DNA of 64,000 bases from Aquimarina macrocephali JAMB N27 (GTDB taxonomy: Bacteria; Bacteroidota; Bacteroidia; Flavobacteriales; Flavobacteriaceae), in contig NZ_JACA01000023.1 in the NCBI RefSeq assembly GCF_000520995.1, positions 116,529-180,528 on the forward strand. Reading direction: 5' to 3'. Under the pieces are notes generated by a model. The model ran no database searches and had not been told where the DNA came from. It worked only from the letters and a program-made list of their open reading frames with translations. Position numbers and translations under genes: made by a program. Below are positions 47,303 through 57,856 of the stretch, in pieces. Position 1 is the first letter of the stretch. Every line of letters starts with the position of its first letter.

Positions 47303-49429
47303 TTAAGCGTTAACTCCTTTTGCTGCAGCAATTACTTCTTCTGAAATATTAGAAGGAGTTTCTGCATAGTGAGAAAATTCCATTGTAGACGTTGCTCTAC
47401 CAGATGACAATGTTCTTAATGTTGTTACATATCCAAACATTTCAGAAAGTGGAACAGTTGCTTTTACAGTTTTTGCACCTGCACGGTCTCCCATATCACT
47501 TACTTGTCCTCTACGACGGTTAAGATCACCTACGATATCACCCATATTTTCTTCTGGAGTAATAACCTCTAATTTCATAATTGGCTCCATAATTACGGCT
47601 TTAGCAGCTTTTGCTGAATTCTTAAACCCTAATTTAGCAGCTAATTCAAAAGATAGTTGATCAGAATCCACATCGTGATAAGATCCGTCAGTCAATGTTA
47701 CTTTAATAGCATCAACTTCGTAACCGGCTAAAGGTCCATTTACCATCGCCATTTTGAAACCTTTCTCTATAGAAGGAACAAATTCTTTTGGTACGTTTCC
47801 ACCTTTTATCTTATTAATAAACTCAAGTCCAACTACACCTTCATCTGCTGGTTCAATTGTAAATACAATATCTGCAAATTTTCCTCGTCCACCAGATTGC
47901 TTCTTGTACACTTCTCTATGTTCTGCTACAGCAGTAATAGCTTCTTTGTACTCTACTTGTGGTTGACCTTGATTTACTTCAACTTTAAATTCTCGTTTTA
48001 AACGATCTACAATAACATCTAAGTGAAGTTCACCCATTCCAGATATAATAGTCTGTCCTGAAGCTTCATCCGAACGTACTGTAAATGTTGGATCTTCTTC
48101 AGCCAATTTTCCTAAGCCAATCCCTAATTTATCAACATCTGCCTTAGTCTTAGGCTCAACCGCGATACCAATTACGGGATCCGGAAAGTCCATAGATTCT
48201 AAAACAATAGGGTTTTTCTCATCTGTAAGCGTATCTCCTGTTTTGATAGATTTAAATCCAACAGCAGCTCCAATATCTCCAGCTTCTATATAGTCAATTG
48301 CATTTTGCTTATTAGCATGCATTTGATAGATACGAGAAATACGTTCTTTTTTACCAGAACGATTGTTTAACACATAAGAACCTGCGTCTAAACGGCCAGA
48401 ATAAGCTCTAAAGAATGCCAAACGTCCCACAAAAGGATCTGTAGCAATTTTAAAAGCTAAAGCCGCAAAAGGCTCCTTTACATCTGGTTTACGTATTTCT
48501 TCTTGATCTGTATTAGGATTTATACCTGCAATACCTTCTTTATCCGTTGGAGAAGGTAAATAACGACATACCGCATCTAATAAAAACTGAACACCTTTAT
48601 TTTTAAATGCAGATCCACAGATCATAGGAATAATACTCATATCCATTACAGCAGCTCTAAGTGCAGCATGCACTTCTTCTTCTGTAATCGATTCTTCATC
48701 TTCCATATATTTTTCAAGAAGATCCTCATCATACGCAGCAACTTCTTCAATAAGTTTACCACGAAGCATTCTTGCTTCTTCTTTAAGATCATCTGGAATA
48801 TCAATAACATCAAACGTTGATCCCTGCCCTTCTTCATGCCATACAATAGCACGATTCTTTACTAAATCAACAATTCCTTTAAAATCTTCTTCGTCACCAA
48901 TATTTAATACAATAGGCACTGCATTAGAACCTAGCATATCTTTAACCTGCTGACATACTTCCATAAAATTAGATCCTTGACGATCCATTTTATTTACAAA
49001 ACCGATTCTTGGTACTTTATAATTATCGGCAAGTCTCCAGTTAGTTTCTGATTGTGGTTCTACCCCATCAACAGCACTAAACAAAAACACCAACCCATCA
49101 AGTACACGTAAAGAACGGTTTACCTCTACGGTAAAATCAACGTGACCCGGGGTATCAATTATATTAAAATGGTATCCTTTAGTATCATCTACTGGTTTAC
49201 CATTTTCTGTTGGAAAGTTCCATTCACAGGTTGTAGCAGCAGAGGTAATCGTAATACCACGCTCTTGCTCTTGCTCCATCCAGTCCATCGTAGCTGCGCC
49301 ATCATGAACCTCACCAATTTTATGACTCACCCCTGTATAATAAAGAATACGTTCGGTGGTTGTAGTTTTCCCTGCGTCAATATGCGCAGCAATTCCTATA
49401 TTTCTAGTATATTTTAAATCTCTAGCCAT
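47303..49429 (-). CDS. fusA: Elongation factor G
   Basis: EF-G drives translocation. The 708 residues show G1 AHIDAGKTT (15-23), the switch I region [11 protein letters not shown]3 DTPGHVDF (92-99), G4 NKMD (146-149), and domains II-V to the end. Everything needed for a working GTPase is present, including the domain IV tip HVD-type region. One copy is seen here; a second could exist elsewhere. It lies 10 bases after rpsG. Confidence 0.98.
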   Translation of the reverse strand: MARDLKYTRNIGIAAHIDAGKTTTTERILYYTGVSHKIGEVHDGAATMDWMEQEQERGITITSAATTCEWNFPTENGKPVDDTKGYHFNIIDTPGHVDFTVEVNRSLRVLDGLVFLFSAVDGVEPQSETNWRLADNYKVPRIGFVNKMDRQGSNFMEVCQQVKDMLGSNAVPIVLNIGDEEDFKGIVDLVKNRAIVWHEEGQGSTFDVIDIPDDLKEEARMLRGKLIEEVAAYDEDLLEKYMEDEESITEEEVHAALRAAVMDMSIIPMICGSAFKNKGVQFLLDAVCRYLPSPTDKEGIAGINPNTDQEEIRKPDVKEPFAALAFKIATDPFVGRLAFFRAYSGRLDAGSYVLNNRSGKKERISRIYQMHANKQNAIDYIEAGDIGAAVGFKSIKTGDTLTDEKNPIVLESMDFPDPVIGIAVEPKTKADVDKLGIGLGKLAEEDPTFTVRSDEASGQTIISGMGELHLDVIVDRLKREFKVEVNQGQPQVEYKEAITAVAEHREVYKKQSGGRGKFADIVFTIEPADEGVVGLEFINKIKGGNVPKEFVPSIEKGFKMAMVNGPLAGYEVDAIKVTLTDGSYHDVDSDQLSFELAAKLGFKNSAKAAKAVIMEPIMKLEVITPEENMGDIVGDLNRRRGQVSDMGDRAGAKTVKATVPLSEMFGYVTTLRTLSSGRATSTMEFSHYAETPSNISEEVIAAAKGVNA

Positions 49430-49439
49430 TTCTTAATGA

Positions 49440-49916
49440 TTAAAATCTAAAGTGAGAGAATGCTTTGTTTGCCTCAGCCATTTTATGAGTATCTACTCTT
49501 TTCTTAACAGCAGCTCCTTCTTCTTTTTCTGCAGCTATAATCTCTGCAGCAAGTTTCTGAGCCATAGATTTCTCATTTCTTTTACGTGAAAATTGAATCA
49601 ACCACTTCATAGCAGTAGATATTTTACGATCTGGTCTGATTGGGTTAGGAATCTGAAAAGTAGCTCCTCCTACACGGCGGCTTCTAACCTCTACGTGAGG
49701 CATTACATTAGATAATGCATCTTTCCAAATTTCTAAAGACGTTTTTTCGTCATTTTGTTTTTTCTCTTCTACAATATCGATTGCATCATAGAATATTTTG
49801 AAAGCTGTCGATTTCTTTCCATCCCACATCATCATGTTCACAAAACGTGTAACTAATTGATCGTTAAAACGTGGATCTGGCAAAATCGGTCTTTTTTTAG
49901 CCTTTCTTTTTCTCAT
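49440..49916 (-). CDS. rpsG: 30S ribosomal protein S7
   Basis: S7 nucleates the 30S head. The 158 residues start [22 protein letters not shown] and contain [16 protein letters not shown] and [27 protein letters not shown]; the end is [13 protein letters not shown]. It lies 23 bases after rpsL. Confidence 0.98.
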   Translation of the reverse strand: MRKRKAKKRPILPDPRFNDQLVTRFVNMMMWDGKKSTAFKIFYDAIDIVEEKKQNDEKTSLEIWKDALSNVMPHVEVRSRRVGGATFQIPNPIRPDRKISTAMKWLIQFSRKRNEKSMAQKLAAEIIAAEKEEGAAVKKRVDTHKMAEANKAFSHFRF

Positions 49917-49939
49917 GTCTTCTTCTTAAAGTTTTTTAA

Positions 49940-50314
49940 TTACTTCTTAGGGCGTTTAGCACCATACTTAGATCTACGTTGTGTCCTTCCTTCTACACCT
50001 GCGGTGTCTAAAGCTCCACGAACAATGTGATATCTAACTCCTGGTAAATCTTTTACCCTTCCACCTCTAACTAATACTATCGAGTGCTCCTGGAGATTGT
50101 GACCTTCACCACCGATGTACGCATTTACTTCTTTACCATTTGTTAACCTAACACGAGCTACTTTACGCATAGCTGAATTTGGTTTTTTTGGTGTAGTAGT
50201 ATAAACACGTGTACAAACACCGCGGCGTTGCGGGCACGAATCCAAAGCAGCCGATTTACTCTTCTTAGTTATTTTGGCTCTACCTTTTCTTACTAATTGT
50301 GAAATTGTTGGCAT
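49940..50314 (-). CDS. rpsL: 30S ribosomal protein S12
   Basis: S12 controls decoding accuracy and is the streptomycin site. I chose the start at 50314 ([15 protein letters not shown], 124 residues), the family N-terminus; an in-frame ATG 19 codons earlier would be in the leader. [16 protein letters not shown] and [14 protein letters not shown] are present with wild-type Lys residues, so no common streptomycin-resistance change is visible. It is the first gene of the superoperon. Confidence 0.97.
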   Translation of the reverse strand: MPTISQLVRKGRAKITKKSKSAALDSCPQRRGVCTRVYTTTPKKPNSAMRKVARVRLTNGKEVNAYIGGEGHNLQEHSIVLVRGGRVKDLPGVRYHIVRGALDTAGVEGRTQRRSKYGAKRPKK

Positions 50315-50368
50315 AATTTGCTTTACACTATTATTAAAATTTAAAAAAATATCCCTTTTAAAGGGCTG

Positions 50369-50399
50369 CAAAGGTAGAATTATTTTTCAGCAAATCAAA
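50369..50399 (-). promoter_or_regulatory. str operon promoter
   Basis: The minus strand reads TTTG, exactly 19 bases, TACCTTTG, a perfect match to the Bacteroidota consensus. It predicts a start near 50362 and a leader of about 48 bases. A CCCTTT/AAAGGG mini-hairpin would lie at the very 5' end of the RNA. Confidence 0.85.
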
Positions 50400-51310
50400 T
50401 CCTAAGGGATTAATTTTTATTCCTTTATGTATGTTACCCAAAACAAATGAGGTAAAACAACCACACTAACTACAAAATCAACAACAAAAACATCTTATTT
50501 TAACTTCAATAGAAAATAAGTATATTACATATATAATGTACACATGTACGCCTATTATAATATATCATATTAACTCTATAATTTTCAATGCTCATCTTTT
50601 CACACCACTAATATCTTTGATTATCACATTTCACTCCTATCTAAAGACCGCCAACAACAGTAATTAGAAAATAACCTAAACCCGAAACATATTACAATCA
50701 CATCCCTTAGGTCGCCATTAATTAGGCACTTGTCACCTATGAGTCAGAATAACATTTTTATTGCATCATTAAATTCTTAGGTTTTCTCATTCAAAAAAAC
50801 ATCCTCCAACAGCAACACTTAAATATATAAGGTATTGATTAATCCAATTACTTATCATTATTACATTATCACATGAAAACTCATTGATATAATAAAACAT
50901 ATAGTAATAAAGAACAACCTATATATAGAATTTGATGTCTTTTAAATACCAAAAAACACCAATTTTTAGCTCTTTAAGCTGGCAAATGGTTAATATTTCA
51001 CTATCTCAACACCCCAAAACGACTCATCTATCATCATAATTAACAAGAAGAAATCTTTATTTAACACAAACAGGAAACCTTTATCAGAAAGCTCTTATAT
51101 TTTTATACCATTAACCAAACAAGCTTCAAATCTATAGAAGCGCACACCAACACCACACTACAAACGATCAAAGAAGTTGTTCATTATGTGATACTTAATA
51201 ATCCTAAAAACATAAAAAATCTTATAAACACCCCACACCCCTCCTACAACAACGCCAAACAATTTTGGATACATCACAGCAGCTACAATTTAAATTTTAA
51301 TAACAAAAAG
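50400..51310. other. long G-poor, C-rich non-coding stretch
   Basis: About 0.9 kb between the str promoter and the SusC promoter holds no credible ORF, tRNA or repeat. The plus strand is strongly skewed: by hand count, 51001-51300 has about 75 C but only 22 G. The tract at 51230-51245 is C-rich (minus strand GGAGGGGTGTGGGG). I can name no function. Confidence 0.5.
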
Positions 51311-51341
51311 TTGTTTTATAAAGATATTATTATGATTTTTG
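51311..51341 (+). promoter_or_regulatory. susC promoter
   Basis: TTGT, 19 bases, GATTTTTG: the -7 box differs from TAnnTTTG only at the first base. The start would be near 51348, giving a leader of about 20 bases before the ATG. Confidence 0.55.
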
Positions 51342-51369
51342 GAACTGGCTAATTCAAATAAATTGTAAA

Positions 51370-54300
51370 ATGAGAACAAAGTTTAGTGGAATTCTAACGC
51401 TATTACTAGCGTTTGTTGTGCAATTCACTTTTGCACAGGAAAAAACAGTTTCAGGAACTGTGACCGATGATAAAGGGTTACCTCTTCCTGGAGTTAATGT
51501 TGTTGTAAAAAATACAGCAAGTGGTACTCAAACTGATTTTGATGGGAACTATTCCCTTCAAGCGAATCGGGGAGGAGTACTTTCTTTCAGCTATGTCGGA
51601 TTCGACACGAAAGATGTAGTAATTGGGGATGGTAACTCAATTAATGTTCAACTATCTACTTCAGCTTCAGAGCTAGAAGAGGTTATTGTAACAGCAAGAG
51701 GTATTAAGGCTAAACCAAGGTCTTTAAGTTATGCCATTGCTACAGTATCAGATGATGAAATCGAAAACACCGGAGAGGTTAACTTAGTAAGTTCCTTAAC
51801 GGCGAAAGCCCCAGGGGTTTCGGTTGTTTCGTCTTCAGGTTCTGTTGGAGCATCCGCGAACATAAGAATTCGTGGTAATACTTCTATTACAAGAAGTAAC
51901 TCTCCTCTATTTATTGTTGATGGTGTGCCTATTGATAATTCAACTACTGGAAATGGTACTGGAGGTGCAGATAACTCAAACAGAGCTATTGATATCAACC
52001 AAAATGATATCGAAAGCATTTCAATCCTTAAAGGTATTGCTGCACAAACATTATATGGTTTAAGAGCTGCAAATGGTGTTGTAATCATTACTACCAAAAA
52101 AGGAAAAAGTGGCGCTCCTACCGTTTCTATCAATTCAACTGTACAGATTAGTGAGATTACTCAAACACCTGATATACAAAAGCAGTATGCTCAAGGTAGA
52201 CCTGTAGGTGGTGTTGCTACTCACAGAGGCCCAGAGACTCGTGAAGGGTTTAGCTGGGGTCCAGCAATTTCTAATCTTGAATTCGATGGTGCGACAGATT
52301 ATCCTTTTAGTAGATTTGGTAGATTAGTACCCGCAGGAACAGGAAATGGTCGTGCTGCAGAAGCATATGACAATGTCGACAATTTTTTTGTAAAAGGTTT
52401 ATTAACGGATTTAAATGTATCTGTAAGAGGTGGAACTGAAACTGTAAGATATTATATATCTGGAGGTAAATTAGACCAAACTGGTGTTGCTCCTACTGAG
52501 GATTTTGGTAAAAAGTCTTTTAGAGCAGATATAACAGCAGATCTTTCTGATAAGTTTGAAATCTCTGCAAGTGGTTCTTTCGTAAATTCTGGTGGACAAA
52601 GAGTACAAAGAGGTTCTAATATCTCTGGTATTATGTTAGGTTTATTAAGAACTACTCCTACTTTTGATAATGGTAACGGGTTGACAGGTAGAGAAGCTGC
52701 TTCAAATCCTAGTGCGTATGAAATACCTCTACTGGGAACACAAAGAAGTTATAGAGCTGGTGTTTACGATAATCCATATTGGACCGTAGCAAAAAACCCG
52801 TCATTTGATGACGTAAATAGATTTATTGGTAGACTATCTTTTGAATATAGACCAATGGATTGGTTAACATTACAAGGTAGGTATGCATATGATAGATATA
52901 GCGATGTAAGAAAAGCCGGAGAAGACAAAAATTCTGCCAACAATCCTGATGGTAGAGTATTTGATGATAATATCTTCAATGAAGATATTACCACCAACTT
53001 TATGGCATTATTTAATAAAGACATATCCGAAACAATTACATTTAATGCAATACTTGGATATGAGAATTATAGTTCTGATTACCTTAGAAGAAACGTTCGA
53101 GGGGATGCTATGACCGTACCTGGATTCTTTGATGTATCGAATACAGCTACTCAAGTTAATAACAATAGTGTATTCAGAAAGAAATTAGACGCAGTTTTTG
53201 CTGATGCAAAATTTGGATTTAATGATATGTTTTTCATAAATGGTTCTGTTAGAAATGACTGGTCTTCTACTCTTCCTGTAGATAACAATGATTTCTTATC
53301 GTATAGTGGCGGTCTTAGTTTTGTTTTTAGTGAACTTTTTGAAAGTGAACTAGTAAACTACGGAAAATTAAGAGCTTCTTATGGTAGAACTGGTAATGAC
53401 GCTCCTATCTATGCAACTCAAACTTTTTATAACGCTGGAGTCGCTGGTGGTGATGGTTTCATAGGAAACAACAATTTCCCATTATTTGGAGCAGTTGGTT
53501 TTGAAAGAACCGGAACAGCAGGAAGTACTGGTATACAGCCTGAGGAAACTACAGAATTTGAATTTGGTGGAGAAATAAAATTCTTTAACTCAAGAATAGG
53601 ATTAGACATTACTTATTATAACAAAGAAACAACTGGCCAAGTATTTCCTGTAGACACGGCTCCGTCTACCGGATTTAATGGTCGTAATATTAATGCTGGT
53701 AAAATAGAAAATAAAGGGTTTGAGATAGGTGCAAATTTCGTACCAGTTCGTACTGATGATTTCTCATGGAATATTGATGTAAACTGGACCACTTATGAGT
53801 CAAAAGTTATTGAACTTGCTCCTGGAGTTGAGTCATTTACATTAAATGGATTTACTTCAGTTTCTTCTAGAGTAATTCCTGGCGAATCATATGGAGCACT
53901 CTTTGGAGATAAATGGTTAAGAAATGATGCTGGCCAAGTACTTATTGATGATAATGGTTTCCCAATAGTTGATCCAACATCTGGTGTAATTGGTGATCCA
54001 ATTCCAGATTGGCAAATGGGGATTAAGAATACTGTTACTTATAAGAATCTTTCTTTAGGTTTCTTATTTGATATCAGAGAAGGTGGTGATATATGGTGTG
54101 GTACTTGTGGTATTGTTAATTACTTTGGAGTGGGTCAAGAAACCGCTGACCAAAGAAATGTTACTGATTTCGTATTTGATGGAGTTGTACAATCTACTGG
54201 TCAAACAAACACGCAACAAGTTGCTTTAGCAGATCCTGCTGCCGGTTTAGGTGGTAACAGATGGGTAAGATATGGTTTTGGTGGAGTAGGAGAAGATAGT

Positions 54301-54552
54301 GTTTATGATGCATCTTGGGTTCGTCTAAGAGAAGCTTCATTAACATATAACTTTGGAGAAAAGTTATTAAATGGAACACCTCTTTCTTCTGGTTCTCTTA
54401 CAGTATCAGGAAGAAACTTATGGTTAAGCACTGACTATCCCGGTGTTGATCCTGAAACTAACTTAACTGGAGCTTCTAATGGTATTGGTCTAGATTATTT
54501 TAATCAGCCTAATACAAGAAGTTATGCTGTTTCACTTAAACTTAATTTCTAA
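51370..54552 (+). CDS. SusC/RagA-type TonB-linked outer-membrane transporter
   Basis: This 1060-residue TonB-dependent channel has a signal peptide (1-22, ending FAQ). A carboxypeptidase-like beta domain follows (about 25-105: VSGTVTDDKGLPLPGVNVVVK, then SFSYVGF), then a plug with ELEEVIVTARG, LFIVDGVPID and IESISILKGIAAQTLYG and LRAANGVVIITTKKG. The rest is a 22-strand barrel ending VSLKLNF. It should bring oligosaccharides or peptides through the outer membrane with the SusD lid encoded 11 bases later. There are no carbohydrate-active enzymes nearby, so the substrate is open; RagAB-type peptide import is a precedent. Confidence 0.93.
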   Translation: MRTKFSGILTLLLAFVVQFTFAQEKTVSGTVTDDKGLPLPGVNVVVKNTASGTQTDFDGNYSLQANRGGVLSFSYVGFDTKDVVIGDGNSINVQLSTSASELEEVIVTARGIKAKPRSLSYAIATVSDDEIENTGEVNLVSSLTAKAPGVSVVSSSGSVGASANIRIRGNTSITRSNSPLFIVDGVPIDNSTTGNGTGGADNSNRAIDINQNDIESISILKGIAAQTLYGLRAANGVVIITTKKGKSGAPTVSINSTVQISEITQTPDIQKQYAQGRPVGGVATHRGPETREGFSWGPAISNLEFDGATDYPFSRFGRLVPAGTGNGRAAEAYDNVDNFFVKGLLTDLNVSVRGGTETVRYYISGGKLDQTGVAPTEDFGKKSFRADITADLSDKFEISASGSFVNSGGQRVQRGSNISGIMLGLLRTTPTFDNGNGLTGREAASNPSAYEIPLLGTQRSYRAGVYDNPYWTVAKNPSFDDVNRFIGRLSFEYRPMDWLTLQGRYAYDRYSDVRKAGEDKNSANNPDGRVFDDNIFNEDITTNFMALFNKDISETITFNAILGYENYSSDYLRRNVRGDAMTVPGFFDVSNTATQVNNNSVFRKKLDAVFADAKFGFNDMFFINGSVRNDWSSTLPVDNNDFLSYSGGLSFVFSELFESELVNYGKLRASYGRTGNDAPIYATQTFYNAGVAGGDGFIGNNNFPLFGAVGFERTGTAGSTGIQPEETTEFEFGGEIKFFNSRIGLDITYYNKETTGQVFPVDTAPSTGFNGRNINAGKIENKGFEIGANFVPVRTDDFSWNIDVNWTTYESKVIELAPGVESFTLNGFTSVSSRVIPGESYGALFGDKWLRNDAGQVLIDDNGFPIVDPTSGVIGDPIPDWQMGIKNTVTYKNLSLGFLFDIREGGDIWCGTCGIVNYFGVGQETADQRNVTDFVFDGVVQSTGQTNTQQVALADPAAGLGGNRWVRYGFGGVGEDSVYDASWVRLREASLTYNFGEKLLNGTPLSSGSLTVSGRNLWLSTDYPGVDPETNLTGASNGIGLDYFNQPNTRSYAVSLKLNF

Positions 54553-54563
54553 AAAAAGTAAAA

Positions 54564-55955
54564 ATGAAAAAAACATATAAAATCAATAAGGTTTTTATTC
54601 TCATGATGGCAACAGCAATGATGTTGGTATCATGTGAGTATGGTACCACAAATGATGATCCTACAAGAATTAGTGGAGACGCGGTACCTACACTGGCAAT
54701 TATGCCAATAATGCAAATACAATCGCATAGAAACATTACTGCAGGGTTAGGACGTTTGTCTGGTATCGTTACACAGCAATGGATCGGTTTTGATGCACAA
54801 CAAGTAGCATACACAAGTTACGCAATAGGAGAAACTGATATAGAAAATTTCTGGAACAATGGAATATATGTTGGTTCTATGAGAGATTGTATAGATATCA
54901 TAAACAGAACCAGTGATACGGAAGGAGTAAACACAAGAGGTGTTGCAAAAATATATCTTGCAGCTAATTTAGGTATGGCAACCAATTCATGGGGTGACAT
55001 TCCTTTCTCCGAAGCTTTTCAAGGAGTTGATCATTTATTCCCTAAGTATGATTCTCAAGAATTTATATATTCAGAAATAATCAGATTACTAAATGAGGCC
55101 GAAGCTGATTTACTAGCTACTGATAACCTTGGAGGTATTCAGGGAAGTTTAATCTCTCTAAGCAATGCAGGTTGGATTAGAGTAGCTAATGCCTTAAAAG
55201 CACGTTATCTTATTCAACTTACCAAAAGAGATCCTCAAGCATCAACAAAGGCATTAGCTGCCATAGCTAACGCAATGGGAAGTAATGCAGATCAAGCACA
55301 ATTCGATTTTGAAAATTCTCAAAATGGTGCTAATGCATTAGCTTTATTTGGCCAAGGAAGACCAAACACTATGATCATTGATCCTCAATTTGCTACGCTT
55401 ATGACAGGAGATCCAAGACAGGATTTATACATGACAGAAGATGATGGAGATTTCTTATTTTATGATGGTTCTGAAGATTTATTCTGGGCACAATTTGATT
55501 CTCCTGGTTTGTTAATGACTTATGCTGAGCAGAAGTTTATTGAAGCTGAAGCTCTTGAGCGTAATGGTGGTGACGGTACAGCTGCATTAGTAGCTGGTGT
55601 AACTGCAAATATGGAGTTCATTGGTGTACCTGCTGCTGATATTGCAACATATACTGGTGCTTTAGCATTAGGTGGTACTCTTGATGCTGATATCGAAACT
55701 ATTATCGGTGAAAAATACAAAGCTCTTTATGGTAACACTCCTATCGAAGTATGGAATGATTACAGAAGAACAGGATTCCCTACTTTAACAGCAAATGCAG
55801 ATGGAGTGAATGGGTTCAACCCTTCTGGTGTTATCCCAAGACGTTGGTTATATCCAATTTCTGAAAGAGTATCTAATCCAGATTCTTTCCAAGCTGCTAT
55901 TACTGCACAAGGAGGTCATTTATTAGATGTAGATATGTGGGCTTATAAAAATTAA
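54564..55955 (+). CDS. SusD/RagB-family surface lipoprotein (SusD-like_2 type)
   Basis: This 463-residue lipoprotein (lipobox LVSC, Cys24) has the TPR-rich SusD fold: GIVTQQWIGFD early, then IIRLLNEAEADL, GWIRVANALKARYLIQL and the late YAEQKFIEAEALERNG with LYGNTPIEVWNDYRRTGFP. The last is the diagnostic SusD-like_2 block. It forms the lid of the SusC channel and captures ligand at the surface. It lies 11 bases after susC and has a strong terminator. Confidence 0.92.
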   Translation: MKKTYKINKVFILMMATAMMLVSCEYGTTNDDPTRISGDAVPTLAIMPIMQIQSHRNITAGLGRLSGIVTQQWIGFDAQQVAYTSYAIGETDIENFWNNGIYVGSMRDCIDIINRTSDTEGVNTRGVAKIYLAANLGMATNSWGDIPFSEAFQGVDHLFPKYDSQEFIYSEIIRLLNEAEADLLATDNLGGIQGSLISLSNAGWIRVANALKARYLIQLTKRDPQASTKALAAIANAMGSNADQAQFDFENSQNGANALALFGQGRPNTMIIDPQFATLMTGDPRQDLYMTEDDGDFLFYDGSEDLFWAQFDSPGLLMTYAEQKFIEAEALERNGGDGTAALVAGVTANMEFIGVPAADIATYTGALALGGTLDADIETIIGEKYKALYGNTPIEVWNDYRRTGFPTLTANADGVNGFNPSGVIPRRWLYPISERVSNPDSFQAAITAQGGHLLDVDMWAYKN

Positions 55956-55978
55956 GTCAAATAAATAATAAAGATTCG

Positions 55979-56007
55979 AAAGAGGCTATCCAATGGATAG
56001 CCTCTTT
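55979..56007 (+). terminator. susCD terminator
   Basis: A 13-bp perfect stem (AAAGAGGCTATCC with its complement) and 3-base loop are followed by a long T run. It closes the susC-susD unit, so the next lipoprotein gene needs its own promoter. Confidence 0.9.
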
Positions 56008-56475
56008 TTTTTTACTTTATCAAAAAACACACATACCTATATATTTAATTCCCTCAATAGGTATCTCTCCCTTATCCAATTAGCACTCTATGTTTATTCA
56101 CATGAGATCTCTTCTTATATAATATTATTTGGTTTTAACCAAAAAACCAGAATAGATTTAAATGGTACATAATCAAGACTATTTCTCTATTATAAATACA
56201 AACTCTTTTCAAAAAATATTTTATACAATTAGCATTCGAATATCACTATATCCTAATAGGTGAAAATCAATAAGGTTTCTAAAAAGTACCGAAATCATCC
56301 ATTACATCTGCATAAACAAGGCCAGCTTTTAAAAAGCCGGCCTTGTTTATTTTCAATAGCATTTTAAGACATAATAACACATCAATTATATAATCAAATT
56401 ACGCAACCATATAGAAGCAGACAGTCTATAAGACAAATACTTTAAACAAAAAACTCTAATTAAAAATCAAGTTAC
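56008..56475. other. intergenic region between susD and lipoprotein gene
   Basis: About 470 bases without a convincing ORF. A terminator-like hairpin lies at 56312-56350 with no coding gene in front of it. A TTGGTT/AACCAA inverted repeat is near 56130-56143. No clear TAnnTTTG was found for the gene at 56476. Confidence 0.5.
56312..56350 (+). terminator. orphan terminator-like hairpin
   Basis: Arms of 18 bases pair with one mismatch (A324-C338) around a 3-base loop: ATAAACAAGGCC...GGCCTTGTTTAT. A short TTT follows on the plus strand. No gene ends nearby; susD already has a terminator at 55979. It may end a small RNA or be a relic. Confidence 0.6.
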
Positions 56476-57663
56476 ATGAAAACACTTTCAAAAATCATAC
56501 TTATTACTTTATTCATCATTTCTATGATATCTTGTTCAAATGATGATCAAGGAGTAACAGGAGTATCTGCCGGAGTAGCAGTTAAACTAGTGGATACTGA
56601 AATAACAATATTTGATATTAACAAAGACTTAAAGATTGATTTAAACAGCTTTACGAATGCAAAGGTTACTAATCTTGATGTATTTAAAGGTACTACCAAA
56701 ATTGCAGATGCCGTGATTTCTGACAACGCAGCTACATTTAACTCTTCATCACTATTACCATTTGTTTTTCCTAGTGAAGAAGAAGGAAAAACAGTTTCAT
56801 CAGGGAGTTTCGACTTAGATTTAGTATATGATATTTCTGGAGGAAATATCCCCTCTGCAATAACAGCAGAAAAGCTATCAGTTACAAAAGCTATTAATTT
56901 AACCGATAAAGTTTCATCTATAAAATTTAAAGATAGCGCATCTACCAATTTGATTACATATGTTACTTCTACCGCAGGGGCTAAGATTGACGATATTGCA
57001 GTTACCTGGAGAAAAGGAGAAACGGGAACAGAAACAGATATTTCTACCGGTTTTAATATTGACAAAGGGACAATTGATCTTAAAAACAAAGATTATATTA
57101 CTTATGGTTTTACAAAAGGAGATATACTCATTTATTCTTTTACTGTCTCCAGTGGAGTTCTTACTGATAAAGTAGAAGCTAAAATTGAAATTATACCTCA
57201 GCCATTCAAAAGTGGTGTAAGTGGAAATCTAGGTAATGATCTTACCAAAAATCAGATCAACCTCTTAACCGGTTCTACTTCTAAAGATGATACTTTTACA
57301 GGGGATATTGATTTTGTCGGACCACAAGGGTTTGGAGCTATCAACAATACCGTTAGTGGAGAAAATTACACTGTAGACATACAGTTTGTAAAGCTAGGAG
57401 ATACCGGAGCATCTTTTTACGACAAATATAACGATGTAGAGCAAGCAAAAGCTGATTTTGATGCCGGAACACCTTCTACCTCTTCTCAAGTCGTAAAAGA
57501 CGAGATTTACGCATACAAAATTGTTAGAAATATCGGAACTACAAATGCTCCTGTATTAAAAAAATATTATGGAGCTATTCTTGTAGGTGATATTACAGTA
57601 ATAAATGCAGGAACAAATGTTGACATGGCATTATCATTTAAAGAAAATAGTATTATAGATTAG
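56476..57663 (+). CDS. unrecognised beta-rich surface lipoprotein next to susCD
   Basis: This 395-residue lipoprotein (lipobox MISC, Cys20, then SNDD) is likely exported to the surface, since SNDD resembles acidic lipoprotein export signals of Bacteroidota. The rest is rich in Thr/Ser/Val/Ile strands (for example ADAVISDNAATF, SYTV-like repeats and a C-terminal IYAYKIV...YYGAILVGDI), suggesting two to three immunoglobulin-like domains. I recognise no family. It follows susCD and could be a SusE/F-like binding protein, but transcription is likely separate. Confidence 0.65.
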   Translation: MKTLSKIILITLFIISMISCSNDDQGVTGVSAGVAVKLVDTEITIFDINKDLKIDLNSFTNAKVTNLDVFKGTTKIADAVISDNAATFNSSSLLPFVFPSEEEGKTVSSGSFDLDLVYDISGGNIPSAITAEKLSVTKAINLTDKVSSIKFKDSASTNLITYVTSTAGAKIDDIAVTWRKGETGTETDISTGFNIDKGTIDLKNKDYITYGFTKGDILIYSFTVSSGVLTDKVEAKIEIIPQPFKSGVSGNLGNDLTKNQINLLTGSTSKDDTFTGDIDFVGPQGFGAINNTVSGENYTVDIQFVKLGDTGASFYDKYNDVEQAKADFDAGTPSTSSQVVKDEIYAYKIVRNIGTTNAPVLKKYYGAILVGDITVINAGTNVDMALSFKENSIID

Positions 57664-57689
57664 TTCTTGCTTTGTCTATACATTTATAT

Positions 57690-57724
57690 AAAGGATGTGA
57701 CCTAATTGATCACATCCTTTTTTT
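57690..57724 (+). terminator. terminator of the lipoprotein gene
   Basis: An 11-bp perfect stem (AAAGGATGTGA with TCACATCCTTT), 9-base loop and T tract, 27 bases after the stop. Confidence 0.88.
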
Positions 57725-57757
57725 GTATACAATTCCTAAAACTCATTTCTATTATAC

Positions 57758-57765
57758 TATCTTTG
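57758..57765 (+). promoter_or_regulatory. candidate rlmB promoter -7 element
   Basis: TATCTTTG is a full match to TAnnTTTG, about 90 bases before rlmB. No good -33 box is seen at the usual distance. Confidence 0.4.
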
Positions 57766-57856
57766 GTTCCATTAAATAAGCTACAAACAATTAAGTTAAT
57801 ACCGGTTTACCATATGATAGGTATGGTCTTGACTACAAAACATATACTATATACAG

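Noticed and set aside
50315..50371. Longer N-terminus for S12
   Set aside because: It would start inside the -7 promoter box, before the predicted transcription start, and S12 begins at MPTISQL.
51729..52133. Minus-strand ORF of 134 codons inside susC
   Set aside because: It lies wholly inside a clear TonB-transporter gene and has no start signal or recognisable domain.
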